Part shown: positions 41,053-51,820 of the stretch, one piece after another
How the letters are laid out: the number at the start of each line of letters is the position of its first letter
Numbering within the stretch: the first letter of the stretch is position 1
DNA from: Lachnospiraceae bacterium
GTDB taxonomy: Bacteria > Bacillota > Clostridia > Lachnospirales > Lachnospiraceae
Direction of reading: 5' to 3'
Assembly (NCBI GenBank): GCA_017431515.1
Contig: JAFRKV010000023.1
Coordinates: 62,001-126,000, forward strand
DNA: 64,000 nt
Translations under genes and position numbers: made by a program
The notes under the pieces: model-generated
Database searches by the model: none
Told to the model about the DNA's origin: nothing
The model's input: the letters and a program-made list of their open reading frames with translations, nothing else

Positions 41053-41192
41053 GTGAAGTTCAAAAGTGCCATGCGCAGAATGTGCATGTGCACTTTGCGT
41101 GGAGAGGGCGTTCTGGCATGCTAGCATGCCGAGACGCCTTCCCACGCAAAGGTCACAATGTCACTTCGTGACATGTGACTTTTGAACTTCAC
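41053..41192 (+). repeat. Interspersed palindromic element, copy B
   Basis: 140 bp bounded by a perfect 15-bp inverted repeat, GTGAAGTTCAAAAGT (41053-41067) and ACTTTTGAACTTCAC (41178-41192). Nested inside are GCATG pairs, TTTGCGTGG with CCACGCAAA, a 16-bp perfect palindrome GGCATGCTAGCATGCC, and GTCAC/GTGAC. It is homologous to copy A (30366-30508). It starts 14 bases after the SPFH stop and ends 26 bases before the next ATG, so it lies inside the presumed operon. Confidence 0.85.
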
Positions 41193-41218
41193 GTATTTTC
41201 ACACCCATTGGAGAATAC

Positions 41219-42292
41219 ATGGCAGTCATCAGCTATAAGTGCCCACATTGCGACGGGGATCTCCGGTTCGACCCGGGCACGCAAAAATACAAATGTGAAT
41301 ACTGTTTTTCTGAATTTGATCAGGAAACCCTGGATGCGATGAAGCCGGACGCTGCATCGGAGCAGACGGTGGCCGAAGAGCATCCGGAGGAGGCGACGGA
41401 GACCGCTGAGACCGCAACCGACAAGGCGGTGATCTACACCTGCCCCAGCTGCGGCGCGGAGATCGTGACGGATGAGACGACCGCGGCGACCTTCTGTTAT
41501 TATTGCCACAATCCCGTGGTTCTGTCAGGGCGTCTGGACGGTAACGATCTTCCGGGGCATATCCTGCCCTTTACCGTGACCAGAGATCAGGCAGAAAGCC
41601 AGTTTTTGACCTTTACCCGTAAAAAGAAATTCGTCCCCCGCAACTTTTTTGACAAAAAGCAGATCGAGAAGTTATCCGGGGTGTATTTTCCGTATTGGAT
41701 GCTGGACAGCGAGATGCAGGGCAGCATTTCCGGTGAGGCCACCAAGGTGCGTACCTGGATCGCCGGCAATAACGAATACACCGAGACGAAATTTTATCAT
41801 GTGGAACGCGGCGGCAGCGTGCAGGTCAACGACCTGACCCATATTGCGCTGAAGAAGGCCAACAGCAAGTTGGCGGAGGGCATTTTTCCCTATGATTTTT
41901 CCGGGTTGAAAAAGTTTTCCATGGGCTATCTTTCCGGATTCCTTGCAGAGAAAAAGGATATCGAACGGAAAGACATCGAGGAAAGCATGAAGGGGGAGAT
42001 GAAGCAATACTCCGAGACCCTTATGAAGGAGCAGATCACAGGTTATACCACGGTGAACATCAAAGACAGGAATCTGCAGTTCACCAAAGAAGAATTCGAC
42101 TATGTGCTTCTGCCCCTTTGGACTTTGACCTATAAAGGCGGAAACGGAAAGACTTACTTTTACTCCATTAACGGACAGACAGCAGAGATCTGCGGAGAGC
42201 TGCCCATCAGCTGGGGCAGACTCGTTTCCACGGCGCTGGCGGCAGCCGGCGTGGTGTTTGCAATCGTGCTGCTATTGGGATACTTCATATGA
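41219..42292 (+). CDS. Zinc-ribbon membrane protein (YdjG-like, TFIIB-type ribbon)
   Basis: 357 residues. There are two ribbons, CPHCDGDLRF...CEYC (about 8-32) and CPSCGAEIVTDETTAATFCYYC (paired cysteines near 77 and 95), then a beta-rich body (RKKKFVPRNFFDKKQIEKL, YFPYWMLDSEM) and one C-terminal membrane helix (about 333-355). Similar proteins sit beside SPFH proteins and help hold them at the membrane. ATG 41219 follows TTGGAGAAT. It overlaps the next gene by four bases (ATGA), confirming coupling with the TPM protein. Confidence 0.82.
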   Translation: MAVISYKCPHCDGDLRFDPGTQKYKCEYCFSEFDQETLDAMKPDAASEQTVAEEHPEEATETAETATDKAVIYTCPSCGAEIVTDETTAATFCYYCHNPVVLSGRLDGNDLPGHILPFTVTRDQAESQFLTFTRKKKFVPRNFFDKKQIEKLSGVYFPYWMLDSEMQGSISGEATKVRTWIAGNNEYTETKFYHVERGGSVQVNDLTHIALKKANSKLAEGIFPYDFSGLKKFSMGYLSGFLAEKKDIERKDIEESMKGEMKQYSETLMKEQITGYTTVNIKDRNLQFTKEEFDYVLLPLWTLTYKGGNGKTYFYSINGQTAEICGELPISWGRLVSTALAAAGVVFAIVLLLGYFI

Positions 42293-43074
42293 AACGGGAT
42301 GAGAATAAAAGAAAAATACAGCTCAGGATGATGCTGCTGGCGGTATTGTTACTGGCGGCGTCCCTTCTGGTCAGCATTTTCGCGACGACGAAGATCTATG
42401 CCGCGGCATCGCTCGTATCGGATGATGCGGACGTGCTGGAGGACTATGAGATCAGCGATCTGTCGGATCAGGCAGAGGAGGCGACGGCGGAGACCGGCTG
42501 GAATGTCATCCTCGCCACGACGGATGACGCCGGCGGCAGGACGACCATGGAATATGCGGACGATCTCTATGACCAGACCTACGGGATCAATACGGACGGG
42601 ATCGCCATCGTGATCGATCTTGACAACCGGAATTATTATATTTCGACCTCCGGCAGCGCACTCAATACGATTAACGGCGATAAGGTTGAACGCGTGCTGG
42701 ACGCGGGGTATGACGACGTGCTGAACGGCTATTATGCGGACGCGCTTTCCGCTATGCTGAAAAAAGCCGTCAAGTACAAGGAGAATGAAAAACCGCACCT
42801 GTCTTCCGGCGATTTTGTCCTGGCAGGGCTGCTGGCAGCCGGCGTCTTTTTCGCGGTGGTCGGGATCACGGCAGGCCGTTACCGCCTGAAATGGGGCACC
42901 TATTCCTATGACTATCACAAGGAAGGAAAAGTGAAGGTAACGCAGAAGGAAGACAAGTTTGTGAATGAAGTCGTCACCCATCACAGGATCCAGACGGAAA
43001 GCTCCGGTGGGGGCGGCGGTACCCATATGAGCAGCGGCGGCGGTATACACGGCGGCGGCGGCAGAAGCTTCTGA
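42289..43074 (+). CDS. TPM-domain membrane protein (YdjH/YgcG-like)
   Basis: 261 residues: an N-terminal hydrophobic signal or anchor (about 14-36), a TPM domain outside (about 40-165; VSDDADVLEDYEISDLSDQA and GIAIVIDLDNRNYYIST, each in pieces), a second membrane helix (about 178-198), and a Gly/Ser/His-rich C-terminus (GGGGGTHMSSGGGIHGGGGR) on the inner side. TPM domains occur in photosystem repair factor TLP18.3 and in many envelope proteins. It is the third member of the SPFH triad. The Gly-rich ending is typical of this family. Confidence 0.85.
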   Translation: MKRDENKRKIQLRMMLLAVLLLAASLLVSIFATTKIYAAASLVSDDADVLEDYEISDLSDQAEEATAETGWNVILATTDDAGGRTTMEYADDLYDQTYGINTDGIAIVIDLDNRNYYISTSGSALNTINGDKVERVLDAGYDDVLNGYYADALSAMLKKAVKYKENEKPHLSSGDFVLAGLLAAGVFFAVVGITAGRYRLKWGTYSYDYHKEGKVKVTQKEDKFVNEVVTHHRIQTESSGGGGGTHMSSGGGIHGGGGRSF

Positions 43075-43145
43075 GAAACAGGATCAGTTTCACCCCGGAG
43101 ATACGGGAAGTGACAGAAATAAAGAACGGTTGAAAGGAATGCGTT

Positions 43146-44348
43146 ATGATTCAGATTGCAGTCATGGGATATGGGACCATCGGCTCAGGCGTGGTGGAAG
43201 TCATTGAGAAAAACGCGGAGATCATCCGCGCGCACGTGGGGGATGAAGTCCGGGTAAAATATGTGCTTGATCTGAGGGATTTCCCGGGAGATCCCATCGA
43301 GAGCCGGGTGGTGCATGACTATCAGGTGATCGCAAATGATCCGGAGATTGCCATTGTGGTGGAGACCATGGGCGGCGTGGAGCCGGCATACACCTTTGTG
43401 AAGGAAATGCTGCTGCACGGCAAGAGCGTATCCACTTCCAACAAAAATCTTGTGGCGGAAAAAGGCGCGGAGCTGATCTCGATCGCAAAGGAGCGGGATC
43501 TCAACTTCCAGTTTGAAGCATCGGTGGGCGGCGGGATTCCCATTATCCGCTCCATCTACAAATCCCTGACCGCGGATGTGATCGAGGAGATTTCCGGCAT
43601 CTTAAACGGCACGACAAATTACATGCTGACCAAGATGATGGAAGAGGGCAGTGATTATGAGACGGTACTAAAGGAGGCCCAGGCCCTCGGCTATGCGGAG
43701 CGGGATCCCAGCGCGGATGTGGAAGGCTATGATGCCTGCCGTAAGATCGCGATCCTGACCTCGCTGATCAGCGGAAAGCAGGTGGATTTTAACGGCATCC
43801 ATACCGAGGGGATCACGAAGCTGACGCCGGAGGATATCCGCTATGCCCTTGCAATGAAAAAGAAGATCCGGCTGATCGCATCCAGCGTCCGGACCGGAGA
43901 TACCTATACGGCACTTGTGGCTCCCTTCCTCGTGGGGGAAGATCACCCGCTTTATACAGTCAACGGCGTGTTTAATGCGGTGTTTCTCCATGGAAATATG
44001 CTGGGTGACGCCATGTTTTACGGCAGCGGTGCCGGCAAGCTTCCGACCGCCAGCGCAGTGGTGGCGGACGTGGTGGATATCGCAAAACACCATGCGCCCA
44101 ACCGCAACATTCCGATCCAGTGGTCTGCGGAGGAATTAAAACTGCGGGATTACAAAACCTTTTCCTATCGCTTCTTTGTACGGACAAAGGCAAATGAGGA
44201 GGAAGCGAAAGCGGCGTTTGGAGAGATTGAGACGGTGGATGCCGGGATTGCAGGCGAGACCGCGTTCTTGACGGCGGAAATGACGGAAACGGCCTTTGAA
44301 GAGAAGGCAAAGAGCCTTTCTTTGATCAACAGGATCCGGGTGAAGTAG
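43146..44348 (+). CDS. hom: Homoserine dehydrogenase
   Basis: Reduces aspartate semialdehyde to homoserine for threonine and methionine synthesis, using NAD(P)H. 400 residues: Rossmann start IAVMGYGTIGSGVVEVI, the TSNKNLVAEKG block, GGGIPIIRSI, and the catalytic-domain ILNGTTNYMLTKM with the downstream YAERDPSADVEGYDACRK motif; the end (about 320-400) has the outline of an ACT domain used for threonine feedback. The 71-base gap upstream shows no clear regulatory element. ATG 43146 follows GAAAGGAAT. Confidence 0.95.
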   Translation: MIQIAVMGYGTIGSGVVEVIEKNAEIIRAHVGDEVRVKYVLDLRDFPGDPIESRVVHDYQVIANDPEIAIVVETMGGVEPAYTFVKEMLLHGKSVSTSNKNLVAEKGAELISIAKERDLNFQFEASVGGGIPIIRSIYKSLTADVIEEISGILNGTTNYMLTKMMEEGSDYETVLKEAQALGYAERDPSADVEGYDACRKIAILTSLISGKQVDFNGIHTEGITKLTPEDIRYALAMKKKIRLIASSVRTGDTYTALVAPFLVGEDHPLYTVNGVFNAVFLHGNMLGDAMFYGSGAGKLPTASAVVADVVDIAKHHAPNRNIPIQWSAEELKLRDYKTFSYRFFVRTKANEEEAKAAFGEIETVDAGIAGETAFLTAEMTETAFEEKAKSLSLINRIRVK

Positions 44349-44374
44349 TTTTTTGTACGAAGCCGGCGCTGTGA

Positions 44375-46653
<2,279 letters not shown>

Positions 46654-46667
46654 GAGGTTCTCCATGA

Positions 46668-47168
46668 TTACACACTGAAGTCAAGATTGGCGCCTTTGAC
46701 GGCATCATCCAGCTGTGCTTTGCGATCCTTCTGATAAGGATTGGATTCGGTTTCTTTGGGATAAGCGATCTTGGTCCGGGTCAGTCCGCCTGCGACATAG
46801 ACCCGTCCGCATTCCGGACAGACAGCGGTCTGGATCGACACGGAAGCCTGCAGTACTTTGCCGCCGCCTTTCTCTGCTTTCTCATAAGCATTGGAGACAT
46901 GCTCCTGCTCATGGCCGCGGACACGCGCGCCGGCAGCACCGGGATCGATGTGCTGGGCGGTCTGGAAAGAGACATCGGACTCGTTGGAGCCGTCTTTGTA
47001 CTTTCTGTTTTTGCAGGTCTGGCACTCGGCAGGATTGACGCGGCCGGGTTTGACGGTCTTGGTGCCGTCGCCGAAATCATAGTTGGAGCCAACGGATGGA
47101 GCGTTACCGATCCGTGAAGACGCTGCATAAGGAGCATAACCGTATACGCCGGAAAGATTGAGATTCAT
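46668..47168 (-). CDS. SprA-like protein with HExxH motif and zinc-ribbon cysteines
   Basis: 166 residues. The centre reads RVRGHEQEHVSNAYEKA, an HExxH metal-binding motif of the type found in SprA-related proteins, flanked by two Cys pairs (CQTCKNRK near 49 and CPECGRVYVAGG near 117) that could form a ribbon. The N-terminus (MNLNLSGVYGYAPYAASSRIG) is Ser/Ala/Tyr-rich without a signal peptide. ATG 47168 follows AAAGGAGG. It may be a small metalloprotease-like or structural protein; activity is not shown. The DUF975 gene follows on the same strand. Confidence 0.65.
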   Translation of the reverse strand: MNLNLSGVYGYAPYAASSRIGNAPSVGSNYDFGDGTKTVKPGRVNPAECQTCKNRKYKDGSNESDVSFQTAQHIDPGAAGARVRGHEQEHVSNAYEKAEKGGGKVLQASVSIQTAVCPECGRVYVAGGLTRTKIAYPKETESNPYQKDRKAQLDDAVKGANLDFSV

Positions 47169-47232
47169 CGCGCTGCCTCCTTTCTATGGGATATAGTTGC
47201 TTGTATTATAACACGGTTTTTCAGGTATTTCA

Positions 47233-47583
47233 ATGAGGTCAGGCATTTTGGCAAAATCGATATGGAGTCTCATCCCGCCCTGCTTTTTTCATCGCATGAC
47301 CGGTTATTACTGCCCGGGGTGCGGGGCGACGAGGAGTGTCTATGCGCTGCTGCACGGACAGGTCGGTGCGGCATTTTTTTATTATCCGGCGATCCCGGTG
47401 GGACTCATCCTCCTGATCTGGATGTGTGTCAGCCTGATCGCGGAAAAGATCGCAGGACATCGCGTGTTTTTTCATTTTCCGATGCACAGGGTGTGGCTGC
47501 ATCTTTTGCTGGGACTGATTCTCTTCAACTTTATCTGGAAAAACGCAGTGCTTTTCTTTACCGGGACAGCGCTGATGGACTGA
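47233..47583 (+). CDS. DUF2752 membrane protein
   Basis: 116 residues. The family motif GYYCPGCGATRSVYALLHGQ is near residue 24, and three hydrophobic helices follow (about 49-70, 86-104 and the end). Function is unknown. ATG 47233 is assigned for the frame, but no strong ribosome site is seen. It is divergent from the SprA-like gene, with 64 bases between. Confidence 0.78.
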   Translation: MRSGILAKSIWSLIPPCFFHRMTGYYCPGCGATRSVYALLHGQVGAAFFYYPAIPVGLILLIWMCVSLIAEKIAGHRVFFHFPMHRVWLHLLLGLILFNFIWKNAVLFFTGTALMD

Positions 47584-47650
47584 AGATTTTTGCACCGCAT
47601 GACGGGCTGTGGTGATTGTAAAGAGCACCATGGCATCTGCTCCTGCGACA

Positions 47651-47659
47651 TGCTATAAT
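47651..47659 (+). promoter_or_regulatory. Extended -10 promoter of the hydrolase-murF-ddl operon
   Basis: TGCTATAAT at 47651-47659 (TATAAT 47654-47659) without a clear -35. It overlaps the in-frame ATG 47658, which excludes that codon as the start of the next gene. Confidence 0.65.
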
Positions 47660-47681
47660 GGAATGCGATGGAGAGTTGTTT

Positions 47682-48464
47682 ATGAACATCGAAGTGGACG
47701 GATACAATATTTGCTATAAGATCACCGGTGAAGGCGATGAGACGGTGGTGATGCTCCAGGGCTGGGGCACGGATCTCGGCGTTTATGATTCGGTCGCTGC
47801 TGCGATCAATGAATCGTACCGGTTTGTGCAGTTTGATCTTCCGGGGTTCGGCGGCAGCGATGAGCCGCGGGAAGCCTGGAACGTGGATGCGTACGCGGAT
47901 TTTTTCTGCGACTTCATGGAGGCGCTGCAGATCAAAAAAGCGACCCTCATCGGTCATTCCTACGGCGGGCGGGTCATCATCAAACTGGCGGCCAGAGACA
48001 GCCTCCCCTTTGAGATCCAGAAGATCGTGTTGATCGACAGCGCCGGCATCGTTCCGGAAAAATCCTTTTCCCAGAAGATGAAGATCAAGCGTTACAAGAT
48101 GCTGAAGAAGTTTCTGAACCTGAAGGTGGTGTATGCCTTGTTTCCGGAACTGGTCGACGACTGGAGGAGCCGGCAGGGATCTGCCGATTACAGAAACGCG
48201 ACGCCTATGATGCGGCAGTGCCTTGTCATGGCGGTGAATGAGGACTTAAGACACCTGCTGCCGAAGATCAGGCAGGATACGCTGCTGATCTGGGGAGACC
48301 GGGATACCGCCACGCCCATTTCGGATGCCAGGATCATGGAGGAGATGATCCCGAATGCCGGACTGGCGGTGCTGGAGGGGACAGGGCATTATTCCTTTCT
48401 GGAGCAGCCTGTCACTTTCAGAAATATCATGAGAGCCTATTTTCGGATCGGAGCCGGACAATGA
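47682..48464 (+). CDS. Alpha/beta-hydrolase
   Basis: 260 residues. Fold marks are MLQGWGTDLGVYD, the oxyanion region, nucleophile elbow GHSYGG, acid IWGDRDTATP and His in GTGHYSFLEQP. The substrate is unknown. ATG 47682 is chosen because GGAGAG precedes it and the upstream ATG 47658 lies in the promoter. Its stop overlaps the ATG of the murF-like gene (ATGA), suggesting a link to peptidoglycan precursor metabolism or an accessory esterase or peptidase role. Confidence 0.87.
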   Translation: MNIEVDGYNICYKITGEGDETVVMLQGWGTDLGVYDSVAAAINESYRFVQFDLPGFGGSDEPREAWNVDAYADFFCDFMEALQIKKATLIGHSYGGRVIIKLAARDSLPFEIQKIVLIDSAGIVPEKSFSQKMKIKRYKMLKKFLNLKVVYALFPELVDDWRSRQGSADYRNATPMMRQCLVMAVNEDLRHLLPKIRQDTLLIWGDRDTATPISDARIMEEMIPNAGLAVLEGTGHYSFLEQPVTFRNIMRAYFRIGAGQ

Positions 48465-50023
48465 TAGTGAGAACGATCATCGCGGCCGCGTTGGCCGCTT
48501 ATGCATTGTTTTTGACCATGAGACATAACATGCATATGTTTCAGCTGAATGGCTACAAGAACGATGAACATATCCGTTGGATCAAAAAAAACCTGCGGCA
48601 GCAGTGGCTGCTGGGGTTCGGTCTCGCCCTCGGGGCGGTGCGGCTTTTCTTTCCGTTTCTGGCGCTGGATATTCTGATCTATCTGACCCTGCTGCTGGAT
48701 ATCCTGGTGTACCGGGCGATGCGCAGGCTCAACACCAAGAAAAAGCTGGTCTACACTGCCAGGGTAAAACGCATGATCGTAACGATCCTGATCATCGCAG
48801 CGGCGGCAGTGGCTTTGACGGCTGTTTTCTTCGGGATCCGGCCGATGACGGGGTTGTTCCTGATCTTGGTGTCCGCCCAGTGGTGCCTTAATCTTGCCGC
48901 CAATGTGATCAATCGTCCGGTGGAAAAGGGGATCAGCCGGTATTTTATCAATGATGCCAAGAAAAAGCTGGCGGAAGCGACAAATCTGAAGGTCATCGGC
49001 GTAACGGGAAGCTACGGCAAGACCAGTATGAAATTTTTCCTGCAGACGCTGCTGCAGAGCAGATACAATGTGCTGGTCACCCCGGGGAATTACAATACCC
49101 CTCTGGGAGTTACCATCACCGTGCGCAATTTTCTGAAGCCCTCCCATGAGATCTTTATCTGTGAGATGGGCGCCCGCCGCGTGGGAGAGATCAAAGAGGT
49201 GTGCGACATCGCTCATCCGGATTACGGTATCATCACCTCCGTGGGACCGCAGCATCTGGAGACGTTTTTCTCCATGGAAAACATCCAGAAGACGAAATTT
49301 GAGCTGGCAGACGCACTTCCGGAGGGGGGCATGCTTTTCCTGAACGGGGATAACGAATACATTCAGGAAAAGGCGGCGGCGTATCCGACTAAGACCTTTT
49401 ATTATTCCGAAAAAGAGGGCGAGGGGTATCAGGCGAAGGAGATCTCGGTTTCCCAGTTTGGCACGGAGTTTACCGTGGTTACCCCTTCCGGCGAGAAGGA
49501 ACGCTTCCGGATGAAGCTGATCGGTGCCCATAACGTGATCAATGTGGTCGGCGCCATTGCGGTGGCGAATACGCTGGGGATTCCCCTGAAGGATCTGAAG
49601 ATCCCGGTGCGCAGGATCCAGCCGGTGGAGCACCGCATGCAGATGAGAGAGCATGGACTTGTCACGGTGATTGATGATGCGTATAATTCAAATCCGGTGG
49701 GGTCGAAGGCCGCGGTGGAAACGCTGGCCATGTTTGACGGCATCCGGATCCTGATCACCCCCGGCATGGTGGAGCTTGGCGAAAAAGAAGCGGAGTATAA
49801 CCGTCAGTTCGGCGTTTATGCGGCAGACTGCTGTGACTATATCCTGCTTGTGGGAAGGAAGCATACGGAGCCCATCAGGGATGGGGTACTTAGCAAAGCC
49901 TTCCCGCCGGAGAAATGTCTGGTCTACGACAAGCTGGAGGAGGCCGTTTCCTATGCGTATGCCATCAAAGGGCAGGGACATAAGTATATCCTGCTGGAAA
50001 ATGACCTGCCCGATAATTATTAA
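48461..50023 (+). CDS. murF: MurF-like Mur ligase with an N-terminal membrane domain
   Basis: MurF joins D-Ala-D-Ala to UDP-MurNAc-tripeptide. 520 residues: about 155 residues with four or five membrane helices replace the normal MurF N-terminal uridine-binding domain. Then follow the central ATPase domain with P-loop VTGSYGKTSMKFFL (about 181-194), GNYNTPLGV, FICEMGARRVGEIKEVCDI (cut here) and ITSVGPQHLETF, and the C-terminal domain with IDDAYNSNPVGSKAAVETL. The order with ddl 17 bases downstream strongly supports MurF function, but the missing domain means the substrate-binding mode must differ. ATG 48461 overlaps the hydrolase stop. Confidence 0.82.
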   Translation: MIVRTIIAAALAAYALFLTMRHNMHMFQLNGYKNDEHIRWIKKNLRQQWLLGFGLALGAVRLFFPFLALDILIYLTLLLDILVYRAMRRLNTKKKLVYTARVKRMIVTILIIAAAAVALTAVFFGIRPMTGLFLILVSAQWCLNLAANVINRPVEKGISRYFINDAKKKLAEATNLKVIGVTGSYGKTSMKFFLQTLLQSRYNVLVTPGNYNTPLGVTITVRNFLKPSHEIFICEMGARRVGEIKEVCDIAHPDYGIITSVGPQHLETFFSMENIQKTKFELADALPEGGMLFLNGDNEYIQEKAAAYPTKTFYYSEKEGEGYQAKEISVSQFGTEFTVVTPSGEKERFRMKLIGAHNVINVVGAIAVANTLGIPLKDLKIPVRRIQPVEHRMQMREHGLVTVIDDAYNSNPVGSKAAVETLAMFDGIRILITPGMVELGEKEAEYNRQFGVYAADCCDYILLVGRKHTEPIRDGVLSKAFPPEKCLVYDKLEEAVSYAYAIKGQGHKYILLENDLPDNY

Positions 50024-50039
50024 AAAAGGAGTTTGAAAC

Positions 50040-51221
50040 ATGAAGACAAAGGTAGCAATGCTGTTCGGCGGAAAGAGTGTGGAGCATGAGGTGTCGGTCA
50101 TCTCCGGCATCCAGGCGCTCCTGAATATGGATACGGAAAAATATGAGGTGATCCCGGTTTACATGACCAAAAAGAATGAGATGTACGTCGGGGACGAGAT
50201 CGGAAAGATCGAGTCCTACAAGGACATCGACGCCCTGCTGGCCAGATCGACGAGAGTCATCATGGTCAATGACAATGACCGGATCCGTCTGGTTTCCTAT
50301 CCGCTGAAAAAGTTCGGGAAACATACGGAGATCGAGGTTGAGATCGTGTTTCCCGTGGTGCATGGCACCAATGTGGAGGACGGCGCGCTGCAGGGGTATC
50401 TGAAGACCATCGGGGTGCCTTTTGTAGGCTGCGATGTCACGGCGTCCGCGGTGGGCATGGATAAGTACATCATGAAAGCCATCCTGAAGGAGGCCGGCGT
50501 GCCGGTTTTGGACGCGCAGATATATACTCTGTCGGATTATGCGGAGATCGAGTCCATGATGGATCAGATCGAAAAAGGTCTTGGGTATCCCGTGATCGTG
50601 AAGCCTGTGAATCTCGGATCCAGCGTCGGCATCAGCGTGGCGAAGACCAAAGTGGAATTGTCCAATGCCATCGATGACGCCTTCCGTTATGCCACCAAGG
50701 TGCTGGTGGAGCATGCGATCACCAATCTGAGAGAGATCAATTGCGCTGTGTTGGGAGATGAAAATGAAGCGGAGGCTTCCGAATGCGAGGAGCCGCTGCA
50801 TACCAAGGACATCCTCAGCTATGAGGACAAATACGTGAGCAATGCCAAAGGCGGCGGATCCAAGGGGATGGCCAGTGTCTCCAGAAAGATCCCCGCGGAT
50901 CTTTCTCCGGAAATGAGAGAAGAGGTGCGCAGCATGGCAGTGAAATCCTTCCAGGCACTGGGCTGCAACGGCGTCTCAAGGATCGATTTCATGATTGATG
51001 AAGATACCGGAAAGCTCTATTTCAACGAGATCAATACGATCCCCGGCTCTTTGGCGTTCTATCTCTGGGAGCCCATCGGCGTTCCCTACCGGGAGCTCCT
51101 GGACAGAATGATCCAGCTCTCCCTGAAGCGCGTCCGGACAGAAGGGAATCTGACCTTCACCTTCGACACCAACATCCTGAACACCGCCAGCTTCGGCGGC
51201 TCCAAAGGGTCGAAGATTTGA
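50040..51221 (+). CDS. ddl: D-alanine--D-alanine ligase
   Basis: Makes the D-Ala-D-Ala dipeptide used by MurF. 393 residues, ATP-grasp fold: VAMLFGGKSVEHEVSVISG opening, PVVHGTNVEDGALQGYL, VGMDKYIMKAIL, VKPVNLGSSVGISVAK, and NEINTIPGSLAFYLWE with the metal ligands. The length is slightly above average because of an insertion near 240-280. ATG 50040 follows AAAAAAGGAGTTTG. Placement right after the MurF-like gene fits one pathway unit. Confidence 0.95.
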   Translation: MKTKVAMLFGGKSVEHEVSVISGIQALLNMDTEKYEVIPVYMTKKNEMYVGDEIGKIESYKDIDALLARSTRVIMVNDNDRIRLVSYPLKKFGKHTEIEVEIVFPVVHGTNVEDGALQGYLKTIGVPFVGCDVTASAVGMDKYIMKAILKEAGVPVLDAQIYTLSDYAEIESMMDQIEKGLGYPVIVKPVNLGSSVGISVAKTKVELSNAIDDAFRYATKVLVEHAITNLREINCAVLGDENEAEASECEEPLHTKDILSYEDKYVSNAKGGGSKGMASVSRKIPADLSPEMREEVRSMAVKSFQALGCNGVSRIDFMIDEDTGKLYFNEINTIPGSLAFYLWEPIGVPYRELLDRMIQLSLKRVRTEGNLTFTFDTNILNTASFGGSKGSKI

Positions 51222-51641
51222 TCAGTACCCGTATCCCCCGTAGAACCGGCTGTAGACTTCCATGAGCTCGGCGGGGTCGTCGCTCTGCATGGCGTTGTAA
51301 AGATCGTTGTACTGTGCCAGGAACCCGTCAATGCCGCCAAACATGCGGATCATGATCACAAAACTGAAGACAAAGATCAGGCCGGTTACGACGATGGCAG
51401 CAATGCCGATGTAAGTGCCGGCCTTTCCTTTGGAACTCAGGGTATCTGCGCCGCCTTTACTGAGCAGACCGAAGATGACCGCCAGCGCGCCGAAGAACAT
51501 GCCGACGCCGCAACTTGCGGTAAAGAGTCCCAGGATGCCAAACGAAATCGCAGCTGTCTCGAAGGCAGCGGAGCGACCGGGGTGATGCGGCCTTGGTGGT
51601 TCTGTGTTATTTGCATTTTGATTCCAACCATACTGATCCAT
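51222..51641 (-). CDS. Small membrane protein with Gly-rich helices (DUF4190-like), probably leaderless
   Basis: 139 residues: a Pro/His/Asn-rich start (MDQYGWNQNANNTEPPRPH), two membrane helices (about 27-54 and 68-96; the first ISFGILGLFTASCGVGMFF type seen in DUF4190 proteins), and a C-terminal soluble helix ending YSRFYGGYGY. ATG 51641 is chosen because an excellent promoter ends seven bases upstream; the open frame back to 51809 crosses that promoter. No Shine-Dalgarno precedes the ATG. The gene is convergent with ddl and ends one base after its stop. Confidence 0.7.
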   Translation of the reverse strand: MDQYGWNQNANNTEPPRPHHPGRSAAFETAAISFGILGLFTASCGVGMFFGALAVIFGLLSKGGADTLSSKGKAGTYIGIAAIVVTGLIFVFSFVIMIRMFGGIDGFLAQYNDLYNAMQSDDPAELMEVYSRFYGGYGY

Positions 51642-51648
51642 AAGGGAG

Positions 51649-51677
51649 ATTATAGCATTTTTGAAAGGAAAAACCAA
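51649..51677 (-). promoter_or_regulatory. Promoter giving a leaderless or near-leaderless mRNA
   Basis: On the minus strand TTGGTT (51677-51672), a 17-base spacer with TGC extension, and TATAAT (51654-51649). Only seven bases separate the -10 from ATG 51641, so the start point should be at or one base before the A of ATG. Confidence 0.75.
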
Positions 51678-51758
51678 CTCCGACGAAACATCCGTGACAG
51701 AGCCATAGCAGCGGAGCGTAGCGTGAAAAACCATGCAATCGCCGGACATGTAGTTGTG

Positions 51759-51787
51759 TTGAATGTTGGTTTTGATTTCTGTATAAT
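51759..51787 (+). promoter_or_regulatory. Promoter of tex
   Basis: TTGAAT (51759-51764), a 17-base spacer and TATAAT (51782-51787). It gives a leader of about 27 bases with CGGAGGAACCC before ATG 51821. It is divergent from the 51649 promoter. Confidence 0.8.
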
Positions 51788-51820
51788 ACCTCATAATCGA
51801 AACAATCATCGGAGGAACCC

